A stretch of 64,000 bases of DNA, taken from contig JAJXWJ010000004.1 of the NCBI GenBank assembly GCA_021781655.1, forward strand, positions 18,515 to 82,514, given 5' to 3'. Positions within the stretch are counted from its first letter, which is position 1. Every line of letters starts with the position of its first letter. This document shows positions 48,361 through 57,713 of this stretch, piece by piece. This DNA comes from Bacillota bacterium (lineage in GTDB: Bacteria > Bacillota > Clostridia > Clostridiales > Clostridiaceae). The notes beneath the pieces were generated by a model. That model saw only the letters and a list, made by a program, of their open reading frames with translations. It was not told where the DNA came from and searched no databases. The translations under genes and the position numbers were made by a program.

Positions 48361-51300
48361 CTATAAATTATTTTTTATCGTATTAATAATATTTATATAA
48401 AGCTGTAGTAATTTTTCAGCTTTATTTATTTTAATTACTTTAAAATTATAATGTAGTGATATTTCTGCACGATTTCCTAAATCTTTACAGCTTAAAACCA
48501 AATCAAAAGACTGAGTTATTCTTAATACATTCTCAAGATTATAAACAAAAGCTGCTGTTATTTTCCCATCTCCTCTTTCCTTTTTCCTTATTAAATTACA
48601 TATTTCATACCTGTTCTCTGATGAAGCTTTAACAGCTTCAACTTCATTGAAGAGAGACTTGAAATCTATAATCTCTTTTAAATCAAACTCTAATTGTGAA
48701 AATTTATTCTTATCTAATACAGCTTGAACAGGAACATTTTCCTTTTCAGTTACCTCTGCTAATAAATAAACATATGCTGAAAGAAAAATACTTCTCAAGC
48801 TAAATCTTGTGATTGCTGATAATTTTTTTAGCCTGTTATATGCCTCCCCTTCTAATTTGTATTCCAATACAATATCTTCATTAACCTCCTGACCTTTTAA
48901 CAAATACTGTTCTGGAAGCTCGATTTTATTTATATGTGTTTCTTCCTTGGTGTCACTGCCATTTTCCAAAAATTGATTTAAACTTGATATAGTTGGGTTT
49001 GAAAAAATATCTGCAATAGTTAACTTACCTGGACAAATTTTTTCAAGCTCATTGTACATTGTTACTACTAGTAATGAATTCCCCCCTAATTCAAAGAAAT
49101 TATCATTTATGCCTATCCTATCTCTCTTTAATATCGCCTCCCATACCTTTGTAATTTTTTTCTCTAAATCTGTCTGTCCTTCTATATACTCTGTTTCAAC
49201 AACTGTCTTGCTTCTGCATATTTTAGGTAATGATTTTTTGTCAACCTTGCAATTTGGCGTCATCGGCATTTTATCGATTTGACAATATGCTTCTGGAATC
49301 ATATATTCTGGCAAAAACTTCAATAGATGTTGCCTAATTTTATAAGTTTCTAATGCCTTCTCTGAAACAAAATACGCTGCAATATAATCTTGCTCATTAT
49401 CATCCTGCCTAACTACACATGCACATTCTTCTATTTCTTTAAGCTCTATCATACTTTTTTCAATTTCTGAAAGTTCTATTCTATAGCCTCTTAATTTCAC
49501 TTGATGATCTACTCTTCCAACAAATTTTACTTCTCCATTTTCAAGCCATTTTGCTAAGTCCCCAGTTCTATACATAAACTTATTATTTTCAAAGGGATTT
49601 TTTATGAATCTTTCCTTCGTTAGATCTTCTCTATTTAAATACCCTCTGGCTAAACTATCTCCAGCAATATAAAGTTCTCCCGGAACTCCTATTGGCTGAC
49701 AGCACCCATTTTTATCCAATATATATATTTGAGTATTAACTATTGGCTTCCCAATAGTTATATTTTCTGAGTTTGTTAAATCCTTTACTGTACTCCAAAC
49801 TGTAGTTTCAGTTGGTCCATATACATTAAATATTTTGTTTTTGAACTCATATTCTCTTAAATCTTTTAAGATTTTTTCGTTAAAGGCTTCCCCTCCAACA
49901 ATTATCTTACTAAGATTTCTAATACTCTCCTTAGCTGCTTTAGCCTGCAAAATCATGGCTAGCCTAGATGGTGTGGCTTGCAGCACATCTATATTATTTT
50001 CTGTTATAAGCTTTAAAATCTCATTAGGATCTCTCTGTTCACTTTCATTTGCTAATACAATAGTCATGCCCTTTGTTAAAGGCAATAACGTTTCTAAAGC
50101 AAAGATATCAAAGGAAATTGTAGTCAAACACAATATTTTTTCATCCCCAGAAAAATCGATCTTATTAGAGATACCTTCAATAAAGTTATTAACATTTCTA
50201 TGCTCTATCATTACTCCCTTAGGTTTTCCTGTAGAACCTGATGTATATATTACATAGGCAAGCCTCTTCGTATTATCTTCTATTGAAATATTAGTATCAT
50301 TTCCCGTATAAATTTCTTCATCAAAGAGATCCATAAGTTCTATATCCACTTCATCAGTTTTGCCAAGCACTAATTTGCATTTGCTATTTTGCAGCATATA
50401 ACTTACCCTATCTTCTGGATAAGTTGGATCTATTGGGAGATATGCCCCACCAGCCTTTAGTATAGCCATTATTCCTATTATCATTTCTATTGACCTATTT
50501 AACATCAAGCCAACGATCGTATCCTTTTTTACTCCTTTGCCAATCAACTTTTTAGCTAACTTGTTAGCTTTTTTATTTAATTCCTGGTAAGTTATAGCCC
50601 TATCCTGAAATAAAATTGCTGTTTTAGTTGGCACCCTTAAAGCTTGCTCCTCAAAATATTTGTTTATCATCTGGTCTTTTATATTGCAATTCTCGGTAGC
50701 ATTATTTAGAGCTAATAGATTATATTTATCGTTTCTCGATAATACATCTAAATCTGCAATCTTTATATTGGCATTAGCTGTAATACTTTTTAAAATATTG
50801 ATATAATGCTCTGCAAACCTAGAAATCGTATCTTCCTTAAATAGTTTTGTGCAATATTCAAAATTAACCTCTAACTTATCCTCTAGCTCAACAACTGTAA
50901 GTGTAATATCAAATTTTGATATGTTTTTGTCTATTTTATACTGATCAGTTTTTAACGCCTTAAAATCCATTTTCGCAAATCCCATATTTTGAAGTATAAA
51001 CATTACATCAAATATGGGATTTCTGCTTAAATCTCTTTTTATGTTTAGCTTTTCAACAAGATTTTCAAATTGATATTCACCTTTTTCAAAAGCTTCAAGA
51101 CAATTGTTTTTTACACTTCTCAAAAATTGACTAAAGGTCAAATCGCTCATTGGATGATTTCTCATTGCTAAGGTATTAACAAACATGCCAACTATTCCTT
51201 CAACATCAGCATGGTTTCTACCTGATATTGGAGTCCCTACTATAATATCCTCCTGCCCTGTGTATTTTGAAAGTAATACATTATAGGCTGCTAATAATAC

Positions 51301-53883
51301 CATATACAAGGTTGCTTCACTTTCTTCTGAAAGCATTTTTAAACCATTTAAAAGTTTATTATCAATCTCTAATGCTAAATTTTTGCCTTCAAAACTTTTC
51401 TTTGAGGGCCTCATAAAATCAGTTGGAAGATTCAAAACAGGAATTTCTCCTGAAAATTTGTTTATCCAGTAGCCCTCTAAATTATTAAGGTTTTTTAGTC
51501 TTTCATTGTGCCACTGTGAAAAATCTTTGTACGTTTTTTTTAATGGCTCTAATTTTATGCCATTGTATAGTTTTACTATTTCTTCATTTATAAGCTCTTC
51601 CGAAATACCATCACCAATAATATGATGCATATCCTGCAAAAGAATGTATTCATCTTTTCCTATCTTAATTAGACCTGCTCTATATAAGGGTGCCTTTTCT
51701 AGATTAAATGGTCTAATAAATTTATTAATTGTCTCCTTTATATCTAATTCATCTCGTTCGATGTTAAAATACTCAACATTAAATTTTTCAATATTTCGAA
51801 TATTTTGCATGATGCTCTTCCCATTAAGGTGGAAGGAAGTTCTTAATGCTTCATGTCTTTGTATCAATTTATTAAATGCCTCTTGAAGCATAGCTAAATC
51901 CAATTTACCTTTAATTTTAAAAGCTTTCGGCATATTGTAGCTTAATTTGCAATCTTCGATTTTATTTATTAAGTAAATTCTTTTTTGTGCTGCTGAAGCT
52001 TCATAATATTGTTTAAACTCTACTAAAGGAATTGGCTCATATGCAGTTTGTGAACTGTTTAAAATGAAGTTACACATAGCTTTAACTGTACTATTTTCTA
52101 ATATTTCCTTTACTGATATATTTACATTAAATTGCTTAAATATTTTATTAGCAAGACTAGCTGCTTTTAAAGAATTTCCTCCAAGATAAAAGAAATTATC
52201 ATTCATTCCTATCTGTTCAAGCCTAAGTACAGTCTGCCATAGCTTAACTAAGCTTTTTTCCAATTCACCTTTAGGCTCTTCGTAATCTATACCAGTATTT
52301 TTATCTACCTCATAACTTATAAGCAACTTTCTATTTACTTTACCATTTGGAAGTAGTGGCATTTTATCGATTTTCGTATAATAGGCTGGTACCATATAAC
52401 TCGGCAATCGTATCAAAATATATTCTCTCAACTTTAATAAATTTAATTCTTCTATTCCTGTTAGGTAGGCACAGATAACCTTATCATCATTACTTTCCTT
52501 TACAACTACAACTACTTCTTTTACAAGTTCACTTTCTAAGATTACCTTTTCTATCTCCGATAAATCTACCTTCATGCCTCTAATCTTTACCTGATTATCA
52601 ATTCTGCCTAAACACTCTATATATCCGTCGTCTAAAATAATTCCTAAATCGCCAGTTTTATATATTTTACTGTTTCCGTCTGCTTCAAATGGATCTTTAA
52701 GAAAAACTTTCGAATTTAACTCATCATTATTATAATATCCTAGCGACATATAGGGAGTTCTAATATATATTTCTCCTGTAACCCCTTTTTGACATATCCT
52801 TAGCTCACTATCCAATATTAATATTTCTGAATCTGAAATTGCATTTCCAATAGGAATATTTAACTTGCTCACATCGCTTTTGTTTATAAAATAAAAAGCT
52901 TTTGCTAATGTAGTTTCCGTAGGCCCATATATATTTACTAATTGAATTTTTTCTTCAAACAATTCATAAAATCTCTTTAGCTCTATCCCTTTTAAAAGTT
53001 CACCAGCTAAAAGTATATATTTCAAATGCTTAAAATTATTTGAGCTTTCCACCACCCTAATCACTTCTTTAAAAAGTGTAGGAACCATATGTATGAGTGA
53101 AATTTTTTCTTTATTAATCCAATCTACTAATTTCTCAGAATTTATAACTATTTCCTCATTTTCCGGAATACAAATTGTTGCCCCAGAACATAATGGTACA
53201 AATATATCTCTCAAAAATGGATCAAAGGTTGCAGCCGTTAATTGACTAACTCTAAAGCTATGGTCAACCTTAAACTTATCTATTTCCCAATTTATAAAAT
53301 GCATAAGACTATTTTGACTTCCTAGTACTGCCTTTGGCTTTCCTGAAGAACCAGATGTAAAATATATATAACAACTGTCATTGAAAAAATTTATTTCTTC
53401 ATTGATAACTTTATCAATTTCAGTATCCAGGAAGCTTATTCTTAAATAAGAATATTGATTTAAATTAATAAAGCTGCTTACTTCAATTACAACATTTAGA
53501 ATCTCTCCTCTTTCTTTTGCAACCTTATTTAATTTATCTAAATACTTTAATTCTGATATAACCCAACTTGTTTCAATTCCACTAATAATATTTATTAAAC
53601 TGCTAGCTGGCAATTTAGTATTTAATGGCGCAAAGACTTTACCACACTTCAATATTCCTATTATAGACATTACCTGCAATGGCCCTTTGTCCAGCATAAA
53701 ACAAATATTATTTTCATCTCCTACTTTATTTAGTAAAAAGTCAGCAATATAATTTGACTTTCTTTCTACATCAAAGTAAGTGTAATAGTTCCCATCGTAT
53801 TCGATTGCTATTTTATTTGGTATACTATTTGATATACACCGAATATTATCGTATAAACTTTTATTTACACTCTTGATTTCCAC
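48361..53883 (-). CDS. NRPS: A-PCP-C-A(Gly)-PCP-partial C
   Basis: This 1840-residue synthetase should start the chain. It opens directly with an adenylation domain (YFTSGSSGKPKAV near 171), then a carrier (YLGGNSLKAAS near 571), an LCL-type condensation domain (HHIIGDG near 751), a second adenylation domain (YTSGSTGKPKG near 1211) and a carrier (ELGGNSLLVV near 1599). The last 160 residues resemble only the C-terminal half of a condensation domain, without HHxxxDG. The pocket of A2 reads DILQIGVVW-K, close to the glycine code DILQLGLIWK. That of A1 reads DPRHLAILA-K, which I cannot assign, although its first Asp suggests an alpha-amino acid. The GTG start follows AAGGGAG. Confidence 0.9.
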   Translation of the reverse strand: MEIKSVNKSLYDNIRCISNSIPNKIAIEYDGNYYTYFDVERKSNYIADFLLNKVGDENNICFMLDKGPLQVMSIIGILKCGKVFAPLNTKLPASSLINIISGIETSWVISELKYLDKLNKVAKERGEILNVVIEVSSFINLNQYSYLRISFLDTEIDKVINEEINFFNDSCYIYFTSGSSGKPKAVLGSQNSLMHFINWEIDKFKVDHSFRVSQLTAATFDPFLRDIFVPLCSGATICIPENEEIVINSEKLVDWINKEKISLIHMVPTLFKEVIRVVESSNNFKHLKYILLAGELLKGIELKRFYELFEEKIQLVNIYGPTETTLAKAFYFINKSDVSKLNIPIGNAISDSEILILDSELRICQKGVTGEIYIRTPYMSLGYYNNDELNSKVFLKDPFEADGNSKIYKTGDLGIILDDGYIECLGRIDNQVKIRGMKVDLSEIEKVILESELVKEVVVVVKESNDDKVICAYLTGIEELNLLKLREYILIRLPSYMVPAYYTKIDKMPLLPNGKVNRKLLISYEVDKNTGIDYEEPKGELEKSLVKLWQTVLRLEQIGMNDNFFYLGGNSLKAASLANKIFKQFNVNISVKEILENSTVKAMCNFILNSSQTAYEPIPLVEFKQYYEASAAQKRIYLINKIEDCKLSYNMPKAFKIKGKLDLAMLQEAFNKLIQRHEALRTSFHLNGKSIMQNIRNIEKFNVEYFNIERDELDIKETINKFIRPFNLEKAPLYRAGLIKIGKDEYILLQDMHHIIGDGISEELINEEIVKLYNGIKLEPLKKTYKDFSQWHNERLKNLNNLEGYWINKFSGEIPVLNLPTDFMRPSKKSFEGKNLALEIDNKLLNGLKMLSEESEATLYMVLLAAYNVLLSKYTGQEDIIVGTPISGRNHADVEGIVGMFVNTLAMRNHPMSDLTFSQFLRSVKNNCLEAFEKGEYQFENLVEKLNIKRDLSRNPIFDVMFILQNMGFAKMDFKALKTDQYKIDKNISKFDITLTVVELEDKLEVNFEYCTKLFKEDTISRFAEHYINILKSITANANIKIADLDVLSRNDKYNLLALNNATENCNIKDQMINKYFEEQALRVPTKTAILFQDRAITYQELNKKANKLAKKLIGKGVKKDTIVGLMLNRSIEMIIGIMAILKAGGAYLPIDPTYPEDRVSYMLQNSKCKLVLGKTDEVDIELMDLFDEEIYTGNDTNISIEDNTKRLAYVIYTSGSTGKPKGVMIEHRNVNNFIEGISNKIDFSGDEKILCLTTISFDIFALETLLPLTKGMTIVLANESEQRDPNEILKLITENNIDVLQATPSRLAMILQAKAAKESIRNLSKIIVGGEAFNEKILKDLREYEFKNKIFNVYGPTETTVWSTVKDLTNSENITIGKPIVNTQIYILDKNGCCQPIGVPGELYIAGDSLARGYLNREDLTKERFIKNPFENNKFMYRTGDLAKWLENGEVKFVGRVDHQVKLRGYRIELSEIEKSMIELKEIEECACVVRQDDNEQDYIAAYFVSEKALETYKIRQHLLKFLPEYMIPEAYCQIDKMPMTPNCKVDKKSLPKICRSKTVVETEYIEGQTDLEKKITKVWEAILKRDRIGINDNFFELGGNSLLVVTMYNELEKICPGKLTIADIFSNPTISSLNQFLENGSDTKEETHINKIELPEQYLLKGQEVNEDIVLEYKLEGEAYNRLKKLSAITRFSLRSIFLSAYVYLLAEVTEKENVPVQAVLDKNKFSQLEFDLKEIIDFKSLFNEVEAVKASSENRYEICNLIRKKERGDGKITAAFVYNLENVLRITQSFDLVLSCKDLGNRAEISLHYNFKVIKINKAEKLLQLYINIINTIKNNL

Positions 53884-53900
53884 TTTTATACTCCCTTCGT

Positions 53901-53969
53901 AACCAATAAAATGTAAGAGATATATTTAACATCTTATTGGTTTTTTGTTTGAAATCTCTTACATTTTAT
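53901..53969 (-). promoter_or_regulatory. Overlapping palindromes before the NRPS gene
   Basis: Segment 53954-53969 pairs perfectly (16 bp) with 53906-53921. Segment 53930-53942 pairs with 53901-53913 (12 of 13). The two stems share 53906-53913, so only one can form at a time. They lie in the mRNA directly before the NRPS ribosome binding site (AAGGGAG near 53890). There is no T-run on this strand. The layout suggests a two-state leader or mRNA-processing signal that could set NRPS expression relative to the exporter genes. Confidence 0.55.
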
Positions 53970-53995
53970 AATGAGCTTTAATATTTAACTCATCA

Positions 53996-54172
53996 TTATT
54001 TAAACACTGTCATGATAGGATTTATTACTAAAAATATACCTACAACTCTAATGATTACTCTTGGAATACCCTTTGAATTCTTAAAAATTGTATATGAAAT
54101 TTTCCCTGTAAATACATTAAGCAATATACCTAATATTAATTGAATTCCACAAAATAATAATACACTATTCAT
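53996..54172 (-). CDS. Small two-helix membrane protein, unknown function
   Basis: This 58-residue hydrophobic peptide has two predicted membrane spans (LLFCGIQLILGILLNVF and VIIRVVGIFLVINPIMTVF) separated by a short polar loop with several Lys/Arg. The ATG at 54172 has AGGAG 8 bases upstream. It lies 14 bases after an ABC-2 permease gene and before the NRPS, so it is very likely part of the operon. I do not recognise a family. Small membrane proteins beside exporters sometimes provide immunity or stabilise the pump; nothing here decides. Confidence 0.72.
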   Translation of the reverse strand: MNSVLLFCGIQLILGILLNVFTGKISYTIFKNSKGIPRVIIRVVGIFLVINPIMTVFK

Positions 54173-54186
54173 TTTAAACACTCCTT

Positions 54187-55377
54187 TTAATTAAATTGAA
54201 TTTTAATTTTTATATTTTCTAAAACTGCTGATATTAAAAGTCCTATAACTCCAATTCCTACAAATATACTTATAGGAATTAATTGTCCGATAATAGTACT
54301 TCCATTAAAAATAACATCGGTTAAAGCTGGAATTATCCATCCTTCTGGTGTAAATTTTGATATGATTTCCATAATTTTAGGAGCTATTTCTAATGAGAAG
54401 AAAGACCCTCCTAACATTCCTGTAACTACTATTAGTACAGATGCAAAAGCTGTAAACTGCTGTTGCTTTTTTATAAATGTTACAAATATTAGCGTTATGC
54501 TAATTAGAGCTAAAAGATAAGCCGCAAAAATTGCTCCTACTGCTGGAATATTATTTATAAAGCTTACCTTTAAAATATATTTTCCAGCCAATAAAATTGC
54601 TATTACGTGAACTCCACCATATATATAGGTAGCTATCACTTTTGCAAGTAAATATTTATTATAATTTATAGGCGTTCCTAGCAGTCTATTGAAGGTTTTA
54701 TTTTCTTTCTCATCAATGAGAGTTCTACAACCTTGAATAACTACAAACCATAAAAACATAGCTAAAAAACCTATCAATCTCACAGTTGCATTATCCTGTT
54801 TTTTAGCTCCATCAGTTAAGGATTTATCGTTTATTGATAAATTAGACTTCCCTTTTAACTTTGCTATAATGTTATTAAAAATTGATTTTGAAATATCATC
54901 ACTATTTTGTGCACCCATATTCCTTAATTGTGCAGCTGTGTAATTTGAATCTTTAACTATTTTTGTTAAATTTGCAGCTTCTGAAGACACTATATCTTGT
55001 AAAATAGCCCCATCTCCATCTACATGATTTTGAACAATTTTCAAATCTGGTTTTTTACCATATGTTAAGCTATCACCAAAGCCTTTATTTATTATTAATC
55101 CTATAGATATATCTTGATTATCTACCTTTTTCTTTATATCTGCCTCAGAAAGTTTCATAACTTCAACATTACTATGCTGATTTATCATAGCTATAAACTG
55201 TTTTGAATAAAGACTATTATCCAAATCTGCTGTATATAAAACTTCCTTCCCACTTGTTCCCTGAGAAAATGAAAATAAATAGGTTAAAATTAAAGGCAAT
55301 GCAATAGTTGCTACTATTGCTACCCTGTTTCTAAACAGTAGCTTCAACTGTGCTATTATCATCTCTAACATTTGCAT
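54187..55377 (-). CDS. ABC-2 type permease (second subunit)
   Basis: This 396-residue membrane protein has one N-terminal span, a large extracytoplasmic domain (about residues 40-200) and five C-terminal spans, the usual plan of ABC-2 exporter permeases. Around residue 220 it has GCRTLIDEKENKTFNRLLGTP, the conserved coupling region. The ATG at 55377 is chosen because GGAAGGGGG lies 8-9 bases upstream; the frame opens at 55401. It overlaps the end of the preceding permease gene by 47 bases, so the two are translationally linked. With the ATPase at 56618 it forms a heteromeric drug or antibiotic exporter. Confidence 0.88.
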   Translation of the reverse strand: MQMLEMIIAQLKLLFRNRVAIVATIALPLILTYLFSFSQGTSGKEVLYTADLDNSLYSKQFIAMINQHSNVEVMKLSEADIKKKVDNQDISIGLIINKGFGDSLTYGKKPDLKIVQNHVDGDGAILQDIVSSEAANLTKIVKDSNYTAAQLRNMGAQNSDDISKSIFNNIIAKLKGKSNLSINDKSLTDGAKKQDNATVRLIGFLAMFLWFVVIQGCRTLIDEKENKTFNRLLGTPINYNKYLLAKVIATYIYGGVHVIAILLAGKYILKVSFINNIPAVGAIFAAYLLALISITLIFVTFIKKQQQFTAFASVLIVVTGMLGGSFFSLEIAPKIMEIISKFTPEGWIIPALTDVIFNGSTIIGQLIPISIFVGIGVIGLLISAVLENIKIKIQFN

Positions 55378-56602
55378 TTTTTTTAAACCCCCTTCCTTCA
55401 TAAACTATAAGTGATATTGTTAAAAATATAACTCCTACTAACGCTAATTGGATCAAATTTATATATATGTCCTTTAGGCTACCACCTTCACAAATTGTTA
55501 TATATGAATTCAAGGCTTTGCCATTTGGTATAATTTGTTGGATTGCCTTTAAAAAGTCTGGTAAGCTTGATCTATCCATCATACTTCCACCTAAAAAACT
55601 AAATACATAAAATACTGGAATAGCTATACCTGAGATGGCCGTTTGATCTTTTGCCCAAAATCCACCTAGCAATACTATACTTCCTATTGTGAAGGAATAC
55701 ACTACAGTTATTAATAAAATATCCCCTATATTACCCCATCTCATTCCATAAAGTATAGAACTAATTACCATAACAATTGCAATTTGAGCAACTATCGCAA
55801 ATACTATACCTAACAACTTTCCCAATGCATATTGTATGTTTAAGGTAGGTGTAGTTTTTATTCTGAAAAAAGTCTTATTTAGCTTTTCATCAACAACATT
55901 ATGAATAATGGTTATTCCTGTCATTATAGAAAACATTACTACCATACCTATTGAATAATACTGCATTGCTCCTAAAGGCTGAAGCTTTGAATTAGTTCCT
56001 TCTTTTTGAAGTTCCGTTGTGCTTATATTGTCACTTACTATATGCGTCATTATTTTCCCTATTTCTTCTTGTGGTATATTGTAATTACCAATACTCATCA
56101 ACACTTCTTTTTGCTCTACGCTTAAGGTTTGTAAGTTTCTGTTGAAGCTATCTAAAATATTTTTTACTATATCTGATTCCAAAGGCTTATTGTTATTTCC
56201 TATAAATACTATGCTACTTTTAGTATTTTCTAAATATGCTTTAGTAAAGTCTTTAGGAATATATATAAATGCTGATACTTTACCATCCTTTACTAACTCT
56301 TCTCCTTGTTTATAGCTACTAACCTCTTTTAAATTTACTATTGCTTTTACATCATTAGACTTTAACACATCATCCCTTAAAGTATTCCCTAGAGAGAGAG
56401 TATCTGTGCCTTGATTTATTGTTACATCTTCGCTAAAATAAGCTACATCAAAAGGTTGAATAGACACCTTTGAATTATTATTAAACACTGTACCAAGAAT
56501 TAGAATTAATGCTGCTGGAAATAGTATAAGTTTTAAGTAAAACATTTTATCCTTAGTTAATAGCTTAAAATCAAGAAAAAATAAATTTATTAATCTGCTC
56601 AT
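55331..56602 (-). CDS. ABC-2 type permease (first subunit)
   Basis: This 423-residue paralogue of the next gene has the same plan: one N-terminal span, an external domain to about residue 215 and five C-terminal spans, with NVVDEKLNKTFFRIKTTP as coupling motif and GGFWAKDQTAISG in the third. It starts 16 bases after the ATPase gene. The two permeases are of matching size and probably pair. The final codons overlap the start of the second permease gene. Export of, or resistance to, the cluster product is inferred from position. Confidence 0.88.
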   Translation of the reverse strand: MSRLINLFFLDFKLLTKDKMFYLKLILFPAALILILGTVFNNNSKVSIQPFDVAYFSEDVTINQGTDTLSLGNTLRDDVLKSNDVKAIVNLKEVSSYKQGEELVKDGKVSAFIYIPKDFTKAYLENTKSSIVFIGNNNKPLESDIVKNILDSFNRNLQTLSVEQKEVLMSIGNYNIPQEEIGKIMTHIVSDNISTTELQKEGTNSKLQPLGAMQYYSIGMVVMFSIMTGITIIHNVVDEKLNKTFFRIKTTPTLNIQYALGKLLGIVFAIVAQIAIVMVISSILYGMRWGNIGDILLITVVYSFTIGSIVLLGGFWAKDQTAISGIAIPVFYVFSFLGGSMMDRSSLPDFLKAIQQIIPNGKALNSYITICEGGSLKDIYINLIQLALVGVIFLTISLIVYEGRGFKKNANVRDDNSTVEATV

Positions 56603-56617
56603 TTTTTCACCTCCCTA

Positions 56618-57550
56618 TTATTCTCTTAAGGATTTACCTGTAATTTGTAAGAAAATACTTTCTAAATTTACTTCCTCATATTTAAAGCCTGTAAGCTTTA
56701 ACCCTAGCTTGCTTAATTCTTGTATAATTTGAATTACTGTTTTCTTTTCTGGCGAAACCAAAATTTTTGCTTTGTTGTCTTCTACAGTAATCTTTTCGAT
56801 TCCATTTATGCTTTCTAATTTTTTCAAATCTTCTTCCTTTGCATCGCTGTAGCTAACACTTAATACATCACAAGCATTTATACTTTTCTTAAGCTCTTCC
56901 TTTGTCCCAAGAGCTATGCATTCACCAAAATCTACTACTGCCACTCTTTTACATAGATACTCAACCTCTTCCATGTAGTGACTTGTATAAATTACTGTCA
57001 TTCCTCTTTCTTCATTTAGTCTTTTTACCGTTTCCAATATATGATTTCTTGACTGAGGATCTATTCCTACTGTAGGTTCATCTAATATCAAAAGTTTAGG
57101 ATTATTCATTAGTGCTACCCCTATGTTTACTCTTCTCTTCATACCACCTGAAAACTCACAAACATCTTGATCTTTCTTATCCTTTAGCTCGATGATTTCA
57201 AGTACCTCATCAACCCTATCCTTTAAAACTTTTCCTGAAAGTCCATACAGACTGCCGAAAAATTTTAAATTATCTTTTGCACTTAAGGTTTCAAATAATG
57301 CTAAATCTTGAGGAACTATTCCCATTACTTTTTTCGCCTCTATAGGATATTTTGAAATTGATTTGTTATTTACTTCAATATCCCCACTAGTTGGTGCTAA
57401 TATTGTGCTAATCATTGATACCGTAGTTGACTTTCCTGCTCCATTTGGTCCGAGTAGTCCAAATAATTCTCCATCCTCTACCCTTAAAGATAGATTGTTT
57501 ACTGCTGTATAATCCCCATACTTCTTAGTTACATTCTTTAATTCAAGCAT
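56618..57550 (-). CDS. ABC transporter ATPase (drug-export type)
   Basis: This 310-residue ATPase has Walker A LGPNGAGKSTTVSM, Q-loop VPQDLALF, signature FSGGMKRRVNIG, and Walker B LLILDEPTVGIDPQ. The C-terminal 90 residues match the extension seen in DrrA/CcmA-type drug-export ATPases. GGGAGG precedes the ATG. It is followed by two ABC-2 permeases and forms the complete pump with them. A 163-base gap separates it from the upstream methyltransferase gene and may hold a promoter, but I see no convincing one. Confidence 0.92.
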   Translation of the reverse strand: MLELKNVTKKYGDYTAVNNLSLRVEDGELFGLLGPNGAGKSTTVSMISTILAPTSGDIEVNNKSISKYPIEAKKVMGIVPQDLALFETLSAKDNLKFFGSLYGLSGKVLKDRVDEVLEIIELKDKKDQDVCEFSGGMKRRVNIGVALMNNPKLLILDEPTVGIDPQSRNHILETVKRLNEERGMTVIYTSHYMEEVEYLCKRVAVVDFGECIALGTKEELKKSINACDVLSVSYSDAKEEDLKKLESINGIEKITVEDNKAKILVSPEKKTVIQIIQELSKLGLKLTGFKYEEVNLESIFLQITGKSLRE

Positions 57551-57713
57551 CTTACTACCTCCCTTTTCTTTAACTCCATTATCTTAATTCATTTTACAAG
57601 TTTATGTTATCATTATGCAAAGTAAATATATAAATTTTGAATTAACAATAAGTTTTATGTAATTTCCGAATTGAATTCATTCTTTTTTTTCATTAATTAC
57701 ATTTCTCTCTTCA

